A stretch of 64,000 nt of DNA from assembly GCA_014529385.2 (NCBI GenBank), contig CM043970.1, positions 47,021,779 to 47,085,778 of the forward strand, read 5' to 3'. Below the pieces are notes generated by a model. The model had not been told where the DNA came from and made no database searches. It was given only the letters and a program-made list of their open reading frames with translations. Shown here one piece after another: positions 44,760-56,302 of the stretch (positions within the stretch are counted from its first letter, which is position 1; every line of letters begins with the position of its first letter). A program made the translations under genes and the position numbers. Source of the stretch: Adiantum capillus-veneris. Taxonomy: Eukaryota > Streptophyta > Polypodiopsida > Polypodiales > Pteridaceae.

Positions 44760-45719
44760 TGTTGACCGTTGGGTCAACAACACAACATAACTCAATTTTC
44801 GTACCAAAATCTTATCTTTTCTGAGTTATGAAATGCTACAGATTATGGCTATAAATGTCATTTGTAATGAGTAGTTATTCTAGTTTCAGAAGCCGGGGTG
44901 CAATGGCACTTCCAAATTGTAAAGACAAAGCCATTTGACCCTTTCAACCCCATTTTTGGTTAAACCTAAGGTAGCCTTAATATATAAGGTACCTAGGTCA
45001 TTTTGTAAAGGGGGGGAACTTTAATCATAATCTAAACTGGAGCGCTGTCGTCTACTGTGTGTGAGAGAGAAAGAGAGTGAGCGTGAGCTTTATCCTCTTG
45101 CTACGCCCGGCTCGCTCAACACATTGGGGATCCGACTGCACCATTGTTGTAGGATCGAGGAGAGCTACGCGACAACACGAAGCATTCCATGCGAGACGAA
45201 GCGCACACGCCGACGCATCTACGAGCTATTTGTGGCCGTAAGTGTATCAAACAATGTCTGTTTTCTACGTTCTAGTAGTCTATAAAATCGTGGCGACATA
45301 AGCTATGCATAGGTACTCATAAATTTCAGTTTCGGGCACTTTCAAAATTCTGCTCTGTCATCCTACGCATTTTCCACAGATGGGTTTAGAGTGAGGGTTT
45401 TGAGTGTAGAAGCGTAGGGACAGGTGTATCCTAGTGAGGGGATGGTGTTCCTTATATTTCGTACGAATCTGGCATGATTAGGTGAGTTACCTTCCGTATG
45501 TGTGTATGTGGCTAGGTGGTGTAGTTGAGAGCAGTGAGGTTCTTTATTGTGGTTTAGCTGGACTTCCAGAGTGTTGTATGTGTAGGATGGTCTCAGCTTG
45601 ACAAGCTAAAGAGATTTCCTTCGTGTGCCTATCGTGTCATCTGTGTCCTCGATTGACTTTATGTTGATCTAGGTAGTGTTTGCATGCACTTCATGGGTGT
45701 GTGAGTCGCTTCCGCAACA
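44760..45719 (+). repeat. E1 3' LTR
   Basis: 960 bp, TGTTGACC to CGCAACA, matching the 5' LTR. TATATAAG at 44981. It includes the ~50-bp block missing on the left. Confidence 0.9.
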
Positions 45720-45885
45720 AGAGGATTTTTAGAAACAAATCAAAAAGTAGTTATGTTGTAGCTTGACTTTGCTAGAGATTTTGATTCTATACTGTGGGAT
45801 TTTGTGGTTAAAATTCTCAAAAAACTAGCCTTTGGAAATAAAAGTGCATCATATATTCTGTTGCTAGGCCAAGGGGCTTCTTATA
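45720..45885 (+). mobile_element. LINE copy B, right piece
   Basis: Begins with the AGAGG duplication and continues the RT segment broken at 30789 (KQIKK, then LDFARDFDS, LWDFVVKILK, LAFGNKS). It is truncated near GGCTTC at ~45880 by the next repeat. Confidence 0.75.
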
Positions 45886-46165
45886 GGATCACAAATACAT
45901 GAACACATTAATGAATTTTAGTGATCACATTTCAAAATATGTGATCTTAGTAAATATTCACATGACTCCCCCTTCTCCTATAGAAATCTTCTAGTTTGTT
46001 AAGCCCTTTGGAGTTTTTCATTTCTTGGCGGGCATAGTTTAGGGTTCACATAGTTTATGAATAAGCCCATCAAGAAAAGCACATACCCAATTGGGTTTTT
46101 ATGGATTTCCACGTCAACAATTATCGGATTGTTTGTGATCACAGTAATTGTAATTCAAGATTGGG
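45886..46165 (+). repeat. Dispersed repeat with TGTGATCACA motifs, copy 1
   Basis: Shares ~230 bp in the same orientation with 53200-53430 (GTGATCTTAGTAA, CTATAGAAAT, AAGCCCTTTGGA, TGTGATCAC). TGTGATCACA is palindromic. An open frame from 46057 begins inside this repeat, so it is not a real start. Confidence 0.6.
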
Positions 46166-46460
46166 GCTATGACTATATCTACTTGAGACATAAAAAGATC
46201 ACCACAAAAATAAGCATAAAAGACCATAGCTATAGAGATGTGAATAGAACTCCTTTAGAAGAAATTGACTCTACTATAGTCAATGGGAAAGAGATACCTG
46301 CGTGGCTACAAACCAAACAAGAACTTTGGATGTGTGGTGCTTCGAAGTGTGGAAGCTCAGTGAAGGAGGATTGCATCCTAGAAAGATAAATGGACGATGA
46401 AGCTTACATATCGGAAACCTTTCCAGAGCAATTATTTGATGGACTCAAATATTAGAAACC

Positions 46461-47050
46461 TTGGATGTGTGTGTAAATGAGCTAACTCCAACCAAGTTTT
46501 GTGATGAACAAGGCTACGACCTAGTTTCATGTTTTATGTTGAAAGTGCTGAGAAATTCTAATGAGATTTGTGAGAATGAAAATATAGGGACAAATAGCTA
46601 TGTCATGGAGGATGCTGCACAAACACAAACTAGGAGAGCAATACAACCATGTGGAGATGTCATCATTGACATACTTGAAGAGTCAACAACATCTACTCCA
46701 AAGAAACTAACTTCAAATGATGCAGTGTTGAAAGTACAGGAAGAATCAGATGTGCAAAGCTCCACATCAACATGTGTTCTACAAACTCAAGATCAAAGGA
46801 AGAATGAGGAAGAAGCGAAAGATGAAAAATATCCCACATTGATCAAATTCAATTTATGCGGACAAACAAGGCTCAAGGTTACATGTTCGGCCGCAATTGA
46901 TCCTTATGCTACTAAGAATATAATTTCATATGGCACTTAGATAATGATGGGAAAGCCGACAATTAAAGAAGTGGAGGAAAGAGTATCCACCAGTGCCAAA
47001 ACAACAATCCCAAGTTTTGGCATAGCGGAGGCAATACTCAAGTTTTGAGT
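46461..47050 (+). pseudogene. E2 protease-like segment with degenerate active site
   Basis: Residues near 46830-47010 read YPTLIKFNLCGQTRLKV, AAIDPYATKNIISY, then after a TAG IMMGKPTIKEV. The placement resembles a retroviral-type protease (strand, D-[ST]-G-A-x-x-N-[IF]-I-S, loop), with D-P-Y-A in place of D-[ST]-G-A. That change and the stops mean no protease activity is expected. It lies just upstream of the W-x-P-K segment, in the same order as in the nested element. Confidence 0.4.
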
Positions 47051-47179
47051 CATGGGGAGTTCAAAGACAACTTCAACATAGTTGACTCACATCACATCAA
47101 AGAAAGTCGAGTCCTAAAAAAGATTTGGAATAATATCTTCTTTGGGTAACAACAAAAAGCATCAACAACAACAACAAAG

Positions 47180-48310
47180 ATGGTCCAAGAGACATCAACA
47201 AAAAAGACACAACCATCTGTAGCAGAAAAAGCTAAGGCCAAACTAAACATTGAAGAAGATCATCCTCGCAAGTCAGTTTTACCTTCGACAAGCCCACAAC
47301 AAAGCTCAAGAAAAGCCTCTACGTCAAGAACGAAAGGTTCAACAATGCAATGGATCCCTAAACAAAAGGTTTTGCAACCTAAATCTCCATTGCAGCAAAG
47401 TCTCCAAAAGAAGAAAAGAAATGTCAAGCAGGTGTTGGTATCCAAGAAACACATGAAAGTCAAAGATCCAATTTGGATGCACTCTCAAGAACAATCTCAA
47501 CAACAAAAAGCGACAGGGTGGGTGGCCTCAAATGATGTTTGGGCCAAAAGGCCCAAGGTAACGGCATGGAACTTCTCACCCTTACAAAGAAGCCCCACAA
47601 AGAACAAGCCGAGCATTCAACGCAAGACAACCAAATCAACTAGGAGAAAGAAGAAGCAAAAAAGAGCTTCAAAGAAGCAGACAATACAACAAATATAGGT
47701 ACCAAAGTCAAAAATTTATCGAGCTACCCAACAAGGCCAAATGAAGACAAAGAATAGAATGGTTCCCGTCAAGCTACTTGAAGCACAAGGATTCTATGAA
47801 GGTAGCACCCAAATATGGTTACCCAAAGTAGTTGCTCAACCTAGAGCCACTAAGACCAACCAAGTAGAAAAGGACCCCACACAAAGACAATCAACAACAA
47901 CAAAGAGCCAATGGAGACTAAGCACAACCAAGGGAGAAACAACCTCAAAATGGATCCCTCGTCTTCTTCTACAAAAGCAAGGCTTTTACAATGGTAATAG
48001 CCAAGTATGGATACAAAAGCCTAGTGTCCATCAAGTCAAGGGAGCAACTCATGAAGCAAGAACAAAGTGGGTCCCAAAACCACTCTTGAAAACTCAGGCT
48101 TCTCACAAAGAAGAAAAAGTAAAGGTACAACAATGCGGCCTCCTTACGGAACATCCCATGCAACAAAAGAAGCTAGAGGAGTCAAAGTATGCCAACTTAC
48201 TTGAAAATATGGTGGCATCCAAAGACCAAAGCAATGATAGAGGCGTTAATCTCAAGAACTTATGGCATTGGGTTTTAGGCCATGAACACGTAAGTCCTAG
48301 TCGCCATTAA
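47180..48310 (+). pseudogene. E2 W-x-P-K repeat protein
   Basis: One frame with a single TAG at 47696. Motifs: MQWIPKQKV, then QGFYEGSTQIWLPK, SKWIPRLLLQKQGFYNGNSQ and VWIQK, TKWVPKPLLKTQ. The unit is W-[IV]-P-[KR]-x-L-L-x-x-Q-G-F-Y-x-G followed by Q-[IV]-W. It is the same unit as in the nested element (WIPKRLLEAQGYYQG). The rest is Lys/Gln/Ser-rich. No known domain. Confidence 0.6.
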
Positions 48311-49435
48311 AAATACATGGCATAAAAGTCAAGAGTCGGGCAGCTGAGCCACTAAATGAGCAAGGCATTAGTCCCAAAGCTTCAAGTAATATTCTATGCG
48401 GTCTAAGAGTCTTAGCTATTCTAGGTACTTCTCAAGGTGGAGGAGTTGAGCATATTTATGTTGTGTCACTCATGCTGGTATAGGTGAGCATAAGAGTCCA
48501 AGTCTATGTATTATAAGTCTGGTAAAGTGAAGAAGAGAGTCCAAAATACACTCGCGCACTATGCATAGTGAGTAATGAGTGGAGAAGCTTTAACATCAAA
48601 AACCCTTCTTGGAAATGTGGAAGCTATTGAGATGTCCTTGGATATCACATGTGCTACATTTGTTCCTTGAAGCACCCAACAACTCATTTTTCACACCGCA
48701 TGATTTTCTTGAAAGAACTCTTGTGTGCATATAGAGTGTCCCATAATTGGCACTTGCATTACGCACTCTTATTTTATTTCTCCCAAGCACTCACCTCGCA
48801 TGAACAGGTACTCAAATTCCAAGTTTTCAACCCCAATAAGCGCGTATACCAAAGGCATTTTTTACCACTGGGTTTTTCCCTTTGGTCATTCAAGTTCTAG
48901 ACCCTAATTTAGAAATGCCCATCACTATTCTATTGTATATATTCCTTCCATCAAATGAAACCAATAAAGAATTTGTTACACGATCTTCAAAGAGATAAAG
49001 TGGGGCCACATTGTTCTCAACTACGCTTCGACAAGAGAAGCTCTTATCTTCAAAGATACCAACAAAGCTCTATTGACAAAGTGGCAAAGAAAATCAAATT
49101 GGAGATGCTAGTGCACACATGTCAAAGTCTCAAACATTTTGAGATACGAACTCCAATAAAAAGTCAATTGCACCAGGAGGCAAAGTATCCAAAGAAGCAG
49201 GTATCATCCACCAACTACACAAATGGAAAGGTAAAGCAGGATGTGCAACAACATGCAAAAATTCCTCGTCCACAACATCCAAGTCACAAAGAACACATGT
49301 TCATCAATCACAGGCAAATGGGCACCCCATTTGAACAATCAAAACATGCCAGATATAACTCAATCAAGAAAGGGGAGAGTCTCATCAACAAGAAGACCAT
49401 ATTACAAATGGTTGTGTCAAGGGACAACACGAGCT
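48311..49435 (+). other. E2 3' noncoding region
   Basis: Similar to 43700-44400 of E1 in its first ~650 bp. An open frame at 48955-49437 has no recognisable product. Confidence 0.5.
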
Positions 49436-49448
49436 AGGAAGGGGGGAG
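49436..49448 (+). other. E2 polypurine tract
   Basis: GGAAGGGGGGAG lies immediately before TGTTTAGAGG. Confidence 0.7.
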
Positions 49449-50314
49449 TGTTTAGAGGTGATAAAAACATACAAGTGCCCACCTAGCCAAGGTGCCCGTT
49501 GGGTCATCCGGCCAAAGTTTTGATGTTGTCACATTATTTTTCCGATATTTAATACATCCAACCTTGTAAAAGCCTAATGACAATCGTCTATGTCAAGTCT
49601 AAGTCAAAGATGTAATTTTTCCAATGATGTATGTAAAGGTCCATGAGAAGTTGGTCGCCGGCCACTTTAGAAAGCCCTAGGTATATAATACACTAAGGTT
49701 AGTGGGAAAGGGGGATTATTTTTTAAGATAAGTGACTTTTGCTGTACGCACAGAGAGTGACCACTTGGATCCAACTTGTAATCTTCGCTATTGTGGCTAC
49801 GGTAATCCAAATTCAGTTTTGTTTATTGCATTGTGTTCTTCTTACTCTGCTCTTTTATTCAAGTGTAAGCATTCAAGATTTGGTGTAGGTATCAAACACA
49901 ACCGTTGTGGCCTTAAATCGTTGTTTTGAGTGTTTATATGCGTATTTTATGTTGTTTTGACCCTAGGAGAGGCTTTAGGGACCCAAAAAAGACCCTTTAG
50001 GATCATCCGTTTACTGTTTTTGCGTACTTTGGGACAAACTATCGCGATCCGTGTACCCATCCAGAATGTTGTGACAGTGATACGATATGCTTTTGATAGT
50101 CCCCTATAGCTTCCCTTCAAGTTTCGTGCAAATCTGATATGATTTGCATGGTAAACAGGCGTGATGACTGTAGAGCTGTGTAGAAGGACATAAGCAGATT
50201 ACTTGGCTTTAGTGCGTTTGATTTGCTTGTAGAGTTAGTAGTTGCATCTCTTCGAGTTCACTTCATTAGGATTGACACCCTAGTGAGTTTCCATGCCTCA
50301 TCCGAGTCGCTTCC
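49449..50314 (+). repeat. E2 LTR (3'), end slightly truncated
   Basis: Starts TGTTTAGAGG and ends near GAGTCGCTTCC, where the E1 LTR would continue GCAACA. TATA-like TATATAATA at 49682-49690. Confidence 0.6.
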
Positions 50315-51790
50315 CTGGTATTGATATTTATGTTGATGCCTGAAGGCTATGCTATGGACGTCCATCGCGGCGACCCGCAAACATTAGGCATTTGTGCATG
50401 CAAAAATGAAATCATAAGGACAAAATTTCATGCCATTCAAAGGCTGTTGAATTGTTTTGAAGAGGTGAAATTGTATCATATTCCTAGGAAAAAAATGAGG
50501 ATGTTGATTTACTTGCACAATAGGCAGTTGCATGTGTTGAGAAAGAAGTGCAGGTCATTATGGTAGCAGCAACTGTCAAGAAACCGAGGTACGAGGAAAT
50601 GGAGTCATTGGCTCCCATGATTGGGTATGTTTTAGAGGTTGAGTTGGCACAAGGCTTCACAAAGTCTCATAATAGGAGGCTCATAAATAAGGCAAGCATT
50701 TATCTCTTCTTAGAAGTCTCCCTCTATCAAAGAGGAAAGGATCATATATAGAAGAGTATCAACAACTGGGGAAATTCTCGCCATTCTAGAAGGTTTGTAT
50801 GAGGAAGCGTGTGGGGGGCATTTTTTCCAAGAGTTAACTGTGACTTATTTTTTGCTTGCGGGGTATGTTTGGCCAAGACTGCATGTAGATGTTCAACATT
50901 GGTGTAGAAGTTGTCACAATTGTCAGTTTAATGGAAAGAGAAGGTTAGTTCACGGTCTAGCGCAAGTTGTACTCACAAACAAACCCTTTGAAAAGTGGGG
51001 CATTGATGCTATGGATCCACTACCTAAACCTCAAATGGTAATCTCTACCTTTTGGTGGCAGTATAATATATGACTTGGTGGGTAAAAGCACAAAGTGTCG
51101 CAAAGGTAAATGAAACGATGATGATCAAGTTTGTCGACACTCACATCAGCTGCACACCTTTGGAGATTGTTTCTGATAATGGTTGAGGGTTCAGGAAGGG
51201 TTTATACACAGAATTTTGTAAAGAGCTTCGCATTCCACATCATCATAGCACACCCTACTACCCACAATCAAATGTTTTGGTGGAGAAGGCTAATGGGGTC
51301 ATTGCAGGCATCATGAAAAAGATGGTGAAGAACAAGACAAAGTGGTGGGATGACTTATTGGATGGGGAATTATGGGTGTATTAAACCACATATAGGGAGG
51401 CCATAGAGTTCACCCCATTTCACTTGGTGTATGGTCAAGAGGCTTTGCAACCAATTAAGCTCAACATTCCATAAATGCGATTTCATGGTAAAACAGCACA
51501 AGATAATCAAGAAGCATGGATGGATTGACTTCTTACCTTAGCTGAGCTTGAGTGGAAAAGAGAAGCAACTTACAAGTGCTACAAGAGGAAAGCTATGAAA
51601 GCATAGGAGAATCTTGATAATAATATGGTTGGTGTTAACACTAGGTTTGTGTTTAAGCCACAGTGGTGGCTTGGCACCTCATTCTATAAAATTGGCTCTA
51701 AGATTGTCTATATTTCAAGAAACCCTGATCATAGGATATCATTGCGGTCCTATGACATAGAGGAAAATTCTAGTATACATTATCCCAAAA
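50315..51790 (+). pseudogene. Ty3/gypsy RNase H end and integrase fragment
   Basis: 50321-50566 resembles the end of RNase H (RTKFHAIQRLLNCFEEVKLY, HIPRKKM). From 50795, GGHFFQELTVTYFLLAGYVW leads to CRSCHNCQ, the HHCC zinc-binding region of integrase. The core follows with its acidic triad visible: KWGIDAMDP, EIVSDNG, and HHSTPYYPQSNVLVEKANG. FTPFHLVYGQEALQPIKLNIP is the typical gypsy integrase end. TGA and TAA codons and frame changes break it. No RT or LTR is attached; it is a fragment of an otherwise lost autonomous element. Confidence 0.8.
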
Positions 51791-52968
51791 AAGTTCAGAA
51801 TTAAAAAAATTACTTCTCTAAAAATAGTATGAAGATCGGACCTTGGATGAGCAGTTTATGGCCAAAACAGGCTCCAAAAACAGCAAAAACACAGTTGCGG
51901 TTGTTCCCCCTCTTCTCTCCACTTTTTTTCTGGTCTTCTCTCAGGTTTTTCAGTTCCCACACTTAGCTTTATTACTTGGGCACCTTTGGCCTTTTAGTTG
52001 ACCTCAAACGGACCCCGAACAGGCCAAATTAAAACTGGCCTCGCAGTGCATAGTTGTCACCCTGCTGCATCCATCTGCTCTTCTCGCACTCATCTTTTTC
52101 CAATAATGCATCCCACAACCACGTGAAGTGGCCCCCATATACAGTTCTCATGATGACCTTTTTGCATAATTATCACAAGAAAACACCCATGTTGTGTCCG
52201 TACTTATCCACGTGAAAATATTGACTCCATTCGACGTCCTGATGCCACTAGATGCCGTCTGACGCACCTACTTACCTCATGTCGTCGACCAGCCGATAGC
52301 TTCCTTCAGAAGTTGTAGGCGATACCAACTCCTCATTATTATAGAAAAAACACAGAGATACTGGTGACAGAGAAAATCGATGCACTATATACATGATTTC
52401 CTAACATGTGGGCCCTACACAACCACCTGGCTCTGGAAAATGGGCAATTCTTTATTCGATGCACCATGCATGTGTATATACATACGAGCAATCCCTTACT
52501 CCATAAAACTCTTGACAACGTACATCAATGCCCTGCACAATATTCCAGATGCCCTTTGACACAAGAACATGTTGCATCATGTAATCCCACGCAGGGTAAT
52601 TGTCCCATCCAATATGTTTTCAATAGCAAACATCTTGAATACATCTATGTTGTCAGCCATGGAAAATGCATGCACTTGATGTGAAAACCGTCCAAAATGA
52701 GGAGAAACTAAGTGAGATCAGCATGTGCTATAGAGCACAACCCGTGCATACTGTATGGGACCTGTTATGCAGTTATTGGTGGTGAAATTTTTTTTGCACA
52801 AAATGACAAAATTGCCTATGCAGATCTGGCTGTAGTGGAAACGGAGGTCGAAATGAGCTTGAATCAAAAATCTGACCTGCGAACGCTCGCCAAAGCTCAC
52901 AAAAATTGGAGAAAGTGACCAGGCGTGTGCTGGAGCTGCTGGTAACTAAGCCTGAGAGGACGCAACCT
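51791..52968. other. Unassigned
   Basis: No supported frame. The right end leads into a minus-strand PBS, so part of it may be the leader of that element. Confidence 0.35.
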
Positions 52969-53199
52969 GCTCTGATACCAATTGTTGGAATTAGGGTTGC
53001 AAAGAAACGCACACAACTTGAAGAAGATGAAGGAAGCTCAAGGCACACAATAGAGAGTGTCTTACTTAGTGTGCAATGGAAAAAATTAGATAGACCTAGA
53101 GTGATGGGCATATATACAATGCACGGGGGGAAAATCCTCCTAAAGAGGGAAAAAATGCCCCGGTGGTCCTAGTGTGTTCACACACATCACTACCACATG
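52969..53199 (-). mobile_element. Remnant of minus-strand LTR element (PBS plus LTR edge)
   Basis: The minus strand reads TGGTATCAGAGC (52980-52969), the common initiator-Met tRNA PBS. It adjoins TGTTGGAATTAGGG on the plus strand from 52983, the expected LTR edge. A TATATA box sits near 53110. The far LTR limit is unclear. Confidence 0.55.
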
Positions 53200-53506
53200 T
53201 CTATGGTAACAAAAAATACGTGATCTTAGTAACTACTTACATGACTTCCCGTTCACCTATAGAAATTATCCATTTTTCTAAGCCCTTTGGATTTTTTCAT
53301 TTCTTGACGGTTATAGTTTAGGGTTCATATAGTTTCTGAATATGCCTATCAAGAGAAACACATACCAAGTATTTTATGGGTTACCACGTCACCACTTATT
53401 GGATTTTTTGTGATCACGTTAATTGTGATTATATGAGTGTGATAATAAACATTGTGATCACACAAAATTTTGAGTGATCATGTGAATATTAAATCCCTCA
53501 TGGCAG
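53200..53506 (+). repeat. Dispersed repeat with TGTGATCACA motifs, copy 2
   Basis: Matches 45940-46165, then extends through ATTGTGATCACAC to CCCTCATGG, where LINE sequence resumes. A third partial copy precedes LINE copy D at 58229-58310. Confidence 0.6.
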
Positions 53507-55250
53507 TCTGTCTCAGGTAGTGCAAATTTGTAGGTGAGTGAGGCAGGGGTGTCCCTTGAGACTGTTGTTGTTGTTGTTGTTGTTGCTACACATCCTTTGT
53601 TTTCTTTATTGTTTCCCAAGTGAATAAGGGGAATTCAAAAGGAATGTAGATTGGGAAAGAGCATGTAGTTGACTTGGAACTTTGTTGATGATACCTTGAC
53701 CTTTCTTTGAGCTAATAATGCCAACATTGGGAAATGTATGAACTATCTGAGTCTATACTCACTTATTGCGGGATTAGAGATAAATCAAGTAAAGTCAAAT
53801 TTAATAGATGTATCTTTTCAAAAATTTGAGGACCTCATATGGAGGGGTAGAAGACTCTACAGAGGCACTCTTTTAGGAATTTGGGTTATCCATTAGGGGT
53901 GAATGTCACCTCTAGACAGGTGAGTGAGTGGGTGGAAGAGAGGGTCTACCCACAATGGCATCATGGAAATCTCATGAATGGCCATTACATGTCAAGGTCA
54001 GGATTTTGTAAGCCAATCTTGTACCTTATCTGCTTTATTTCTTGTCGTTGCTTGACTGGTCTGACACTGTACTAAATCGGCTCAAATCTAGGTACTTGAA
54101 AGTTTTATGGGGATCAAGACACAAGACTTGGATTTCTTGGAAACATGTTGTTATGCATGTTCATCAGGGTGGTTTGGGAAGCTTGCATCTGAAATCTCAC
54201 ATGTTGACTCCCAAGCGCTACACTTTTGAAACATAAGTTGGTATCTGATAAATGTTGGTCTAAATTGCTATGATTCTTAATTGATAAAGCGATTGTATAC
54301 TTTCATGGTATTTGGAATATGTCACCGTGGGATAAATTTTTCTCTACTGCTCCAAAAGTTGTGTAGAAACACTGGTAATATGCCATTGCAATCTTGGAAA
54401 TATGTATTTTCTAAACTGGTATGGGCTGGAAGGGTTAGATAGACTAGTAATTCTATTGGACTGGAATCATGCTTTCAACCTTTGTTTTTAAGAAACTTTT
54501 GGTGTTGCTGATAGGGAAAAAAGCAATAATAATGTTTAAAAGAGGCCTTATTGACATTGTGCAAGTAGTGGATTCTAAAATCCAGGCTGTGGCTTTTCTG
54601 ATAGCTAGGAGAATCTTGAGGACGGGTGATGGATTTAGAGTCCTATGGTCTTTGTTGACTGCTAATGTATTCAATCTTCACATACCATGCAATCAAAACT
54701 CATCTCAAAGATTTAGGGACTCCCGTACACTTTAGCCAATTTGTGGACATCCTCAACAAAGATAATTTATCAGTTGCTTGTCTTAGGAAGTCAAATCCAT
54801 GAGAGATGCAACAGGATACAGCCAGGGGTTTAATCACTCTGATCAATTGTGGTTAAACAAAATCCAATCTAATTAGAATTCTCACTATGCATACAAGAAT
54901 AAAATTCTACTTTTGAGAATATTAACAGGTGCCATGCCTATTGGGGAGTTGCTAACCAGTAAGAATGTAACACAAGAGATCTGTTTCAAATGTAATAAAT
55001 TCAAAACCATGCAACACTTATTTCAGGATTGTATGCAAGTCAATTAATAGTGGGTATCTCTCCAAGATTACTGCAGATTATAAAGGTAGATTAAAACTTC
55101 CAGTTAGTACAGGATCCTTTTTGGGTTGATGCATTTTGAGGATGAGGGTTTACATCTATGCTTTTTGTCACTGAGATTGTGGATGCTTACCTTCATTTGG
55201 GAAGCTAGGAATGCTTCTTCATTTGATCATCTCTCTCTCTCTCTCTTGCA
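53507..55250 (+). mobile_element. LINE copy C, decayed
   Basis: Starts in the RT just before the RQG motif. LTWNFVDDTLTFL is the degraded F-A-D-D catalytic box; ANNANIGKCMNYLSLYSLIAG follows. KILLLRILTGAMPIGELL with CFKCNKFKTMQHLFQDC (54899-55047) is a zf-RVT-type zinc finger. It ends in a CT run near 55248. Many stops. Confidence 0.8.
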
Positions 55251-56289
55251 ATGCACGGAAATCCTGCATGTCCAGCAACTCATACACATCGTCTGTTGCC
55301 GTTGGGGCACGATTGCTCTCCGTGAGAGGAACCGTCCGCGTGGCATCGGCAGATGAAACGGGTGCGGACTGCTCGAAATCAAATGCATGATGCATATCTA
55401 TGTCTGAATCCATGCTGTGGACGTATTGTGCAAGAATAGAAAGAAGAATACCTGAATTCCAATGAGTTCGTAGAAGGTTGCTATAAGTAACCATATAATT
55501 ACGCCTTGGATGGAAAAAAATGCTGAATTCGAAAGCGAACGTCAATCCAAAATGAAGAGTATCTTGAAAATAATGATAAAGTTTGCAGCCGATGATGCTC
55601 TTGAAAGCCTTGAGAAAGTTGGAGTTGCCAACGAGCAGGATTGCATCGTATGCACTATGCCAGAGGAACTTGAAATTTTTTGACAAACGCTGCAGCCGAT
55701 GAAAAGCTTGAGAACACGAAGCAAAGTACCTTCAGCACCGAGTTGACTGCATCGTATGCAAGAAGCCAAATCTGGGAATTTGGGCCACCAATCGCTGGCT
55801 TTGCAAAACTGTAGAAGCCGAGTTGCAACAGATTTGGACTGCAAAATTCGTATAAATCCCAGTCGTTGTGTGCTTGTGGGCCCATGATGAACGGAATTCG
55901 AGCCAAAAAGCAAAACGCGGCTTGCCGAATCAAGGACCGTGGGGAGAGTCCCTTAACTAGGCCATTAGGGTTGGCTAAGGTGAAGGGAAAAAAAAAAAAA
56001 TTAACACCAAATTGTCTGCTACATGTCGCCGACAGCGCGCCATGAAGATGGTGATGGAGCTCGCTATACAACAGCTCTTTGAGGGCGGGCCAAGCACGAA
56101 AAGTCTTTGTTTTTTCCTTGCGCTCCCACTGAGCCCAACAAGATGCGGTTTCGTGCAGGTCCTCAGACACCCTCATCCCCAACTAGGGTTTGCTGCACAC
56201 GTAGGCTTCGGCCTCTTCTTCTTCCTCCCTTTGTTTTTTGTGCATGCCACATGCAGCCAAGCAAAAAACGTGTCCAAGTTCTATGTTTA
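55251..56289 (-). other. Unassigned minus-strand open frames upstream of LINE copy C tail
   Basis: Three overlapping minus frames (55655-56182, 55542-55913, 55219-55686) may be one decayed gene. Peptides such as NSQIWLLAYDAVNSVLKVL and HSAYDAILLVGNSNFLKAF look like an internal duplication. No family recognised. The next feature suggests it is the interior of a minus-strand LTR element. Confidence 0.35.
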
Positions 56290-56301
56290 GCTCTGATACC
56301 A
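56290..56301 (-). other. Met-tRNA-type primer-binding site
   Basis: The minus strand reads TGGTATCAGAGC. The plus strand continues GTGTAAACACC, so an LTR edge (TGTAAACACC) may begin at 56303. Confidence 0.6.
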
Positions 56302-56302
56302 G

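Larger units (their letters stand above)
30790..45719 (+). mobile_element. E1: complete 14.9-kb LTR retrotransposon without pol, carrying a nested antisense element
   Basis: Both LTRs start TGTTGACC and end GCAACA. A PBS follows the left LTR, a purine tract precedes the right LTR, and AGAGG flanks both sides. The interior has a long leader with repeated palindromes, a gag ORF, a W-x-P-K repeat ORF and a ~1.4-kb noncoding 3' part. No RT, RNase H or integrase is recognisable, so E1 would need enzymes in trans. The PBS type (complement TGGCGCCGTTGCCGGGGA) is typical of the Athila/Tat group of plant Ty3/gypsy elements. It inserted into LINE copy B. Confidence 0.9.
46166..50314 (+). mobile_element. 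E2: 5'-truncated relative of E1
   Basis: Keeps a decayed coding part, a 3' noncoding part similar to that of E1, a purine tract and one LTR. The LTR resembles the E1 LTR in layout (CCGTTGGGTCA near the start, TATATAA, GAGTCGCTTCC at the end). No 5' LTR or PBS. Confidence 0.7.

Noticed and set aside
46057-46389. Open frame whose first ~35 residues look like a membrane segment
   Set aside because: The start lies inside a dispersed repeat also found at 53200-53430, where the frame is not kept. The hydrophobic stretch is a chance reading of AT-rich repeat DNA.
45886-53506. Dispersed repeats as LTRs of a single element spanning 45.9-53.5 kb
   Set aside because: They lack shared TG...CA edges, PBS and PPT at the right sides, and the content between is a mix of unrelated elements.
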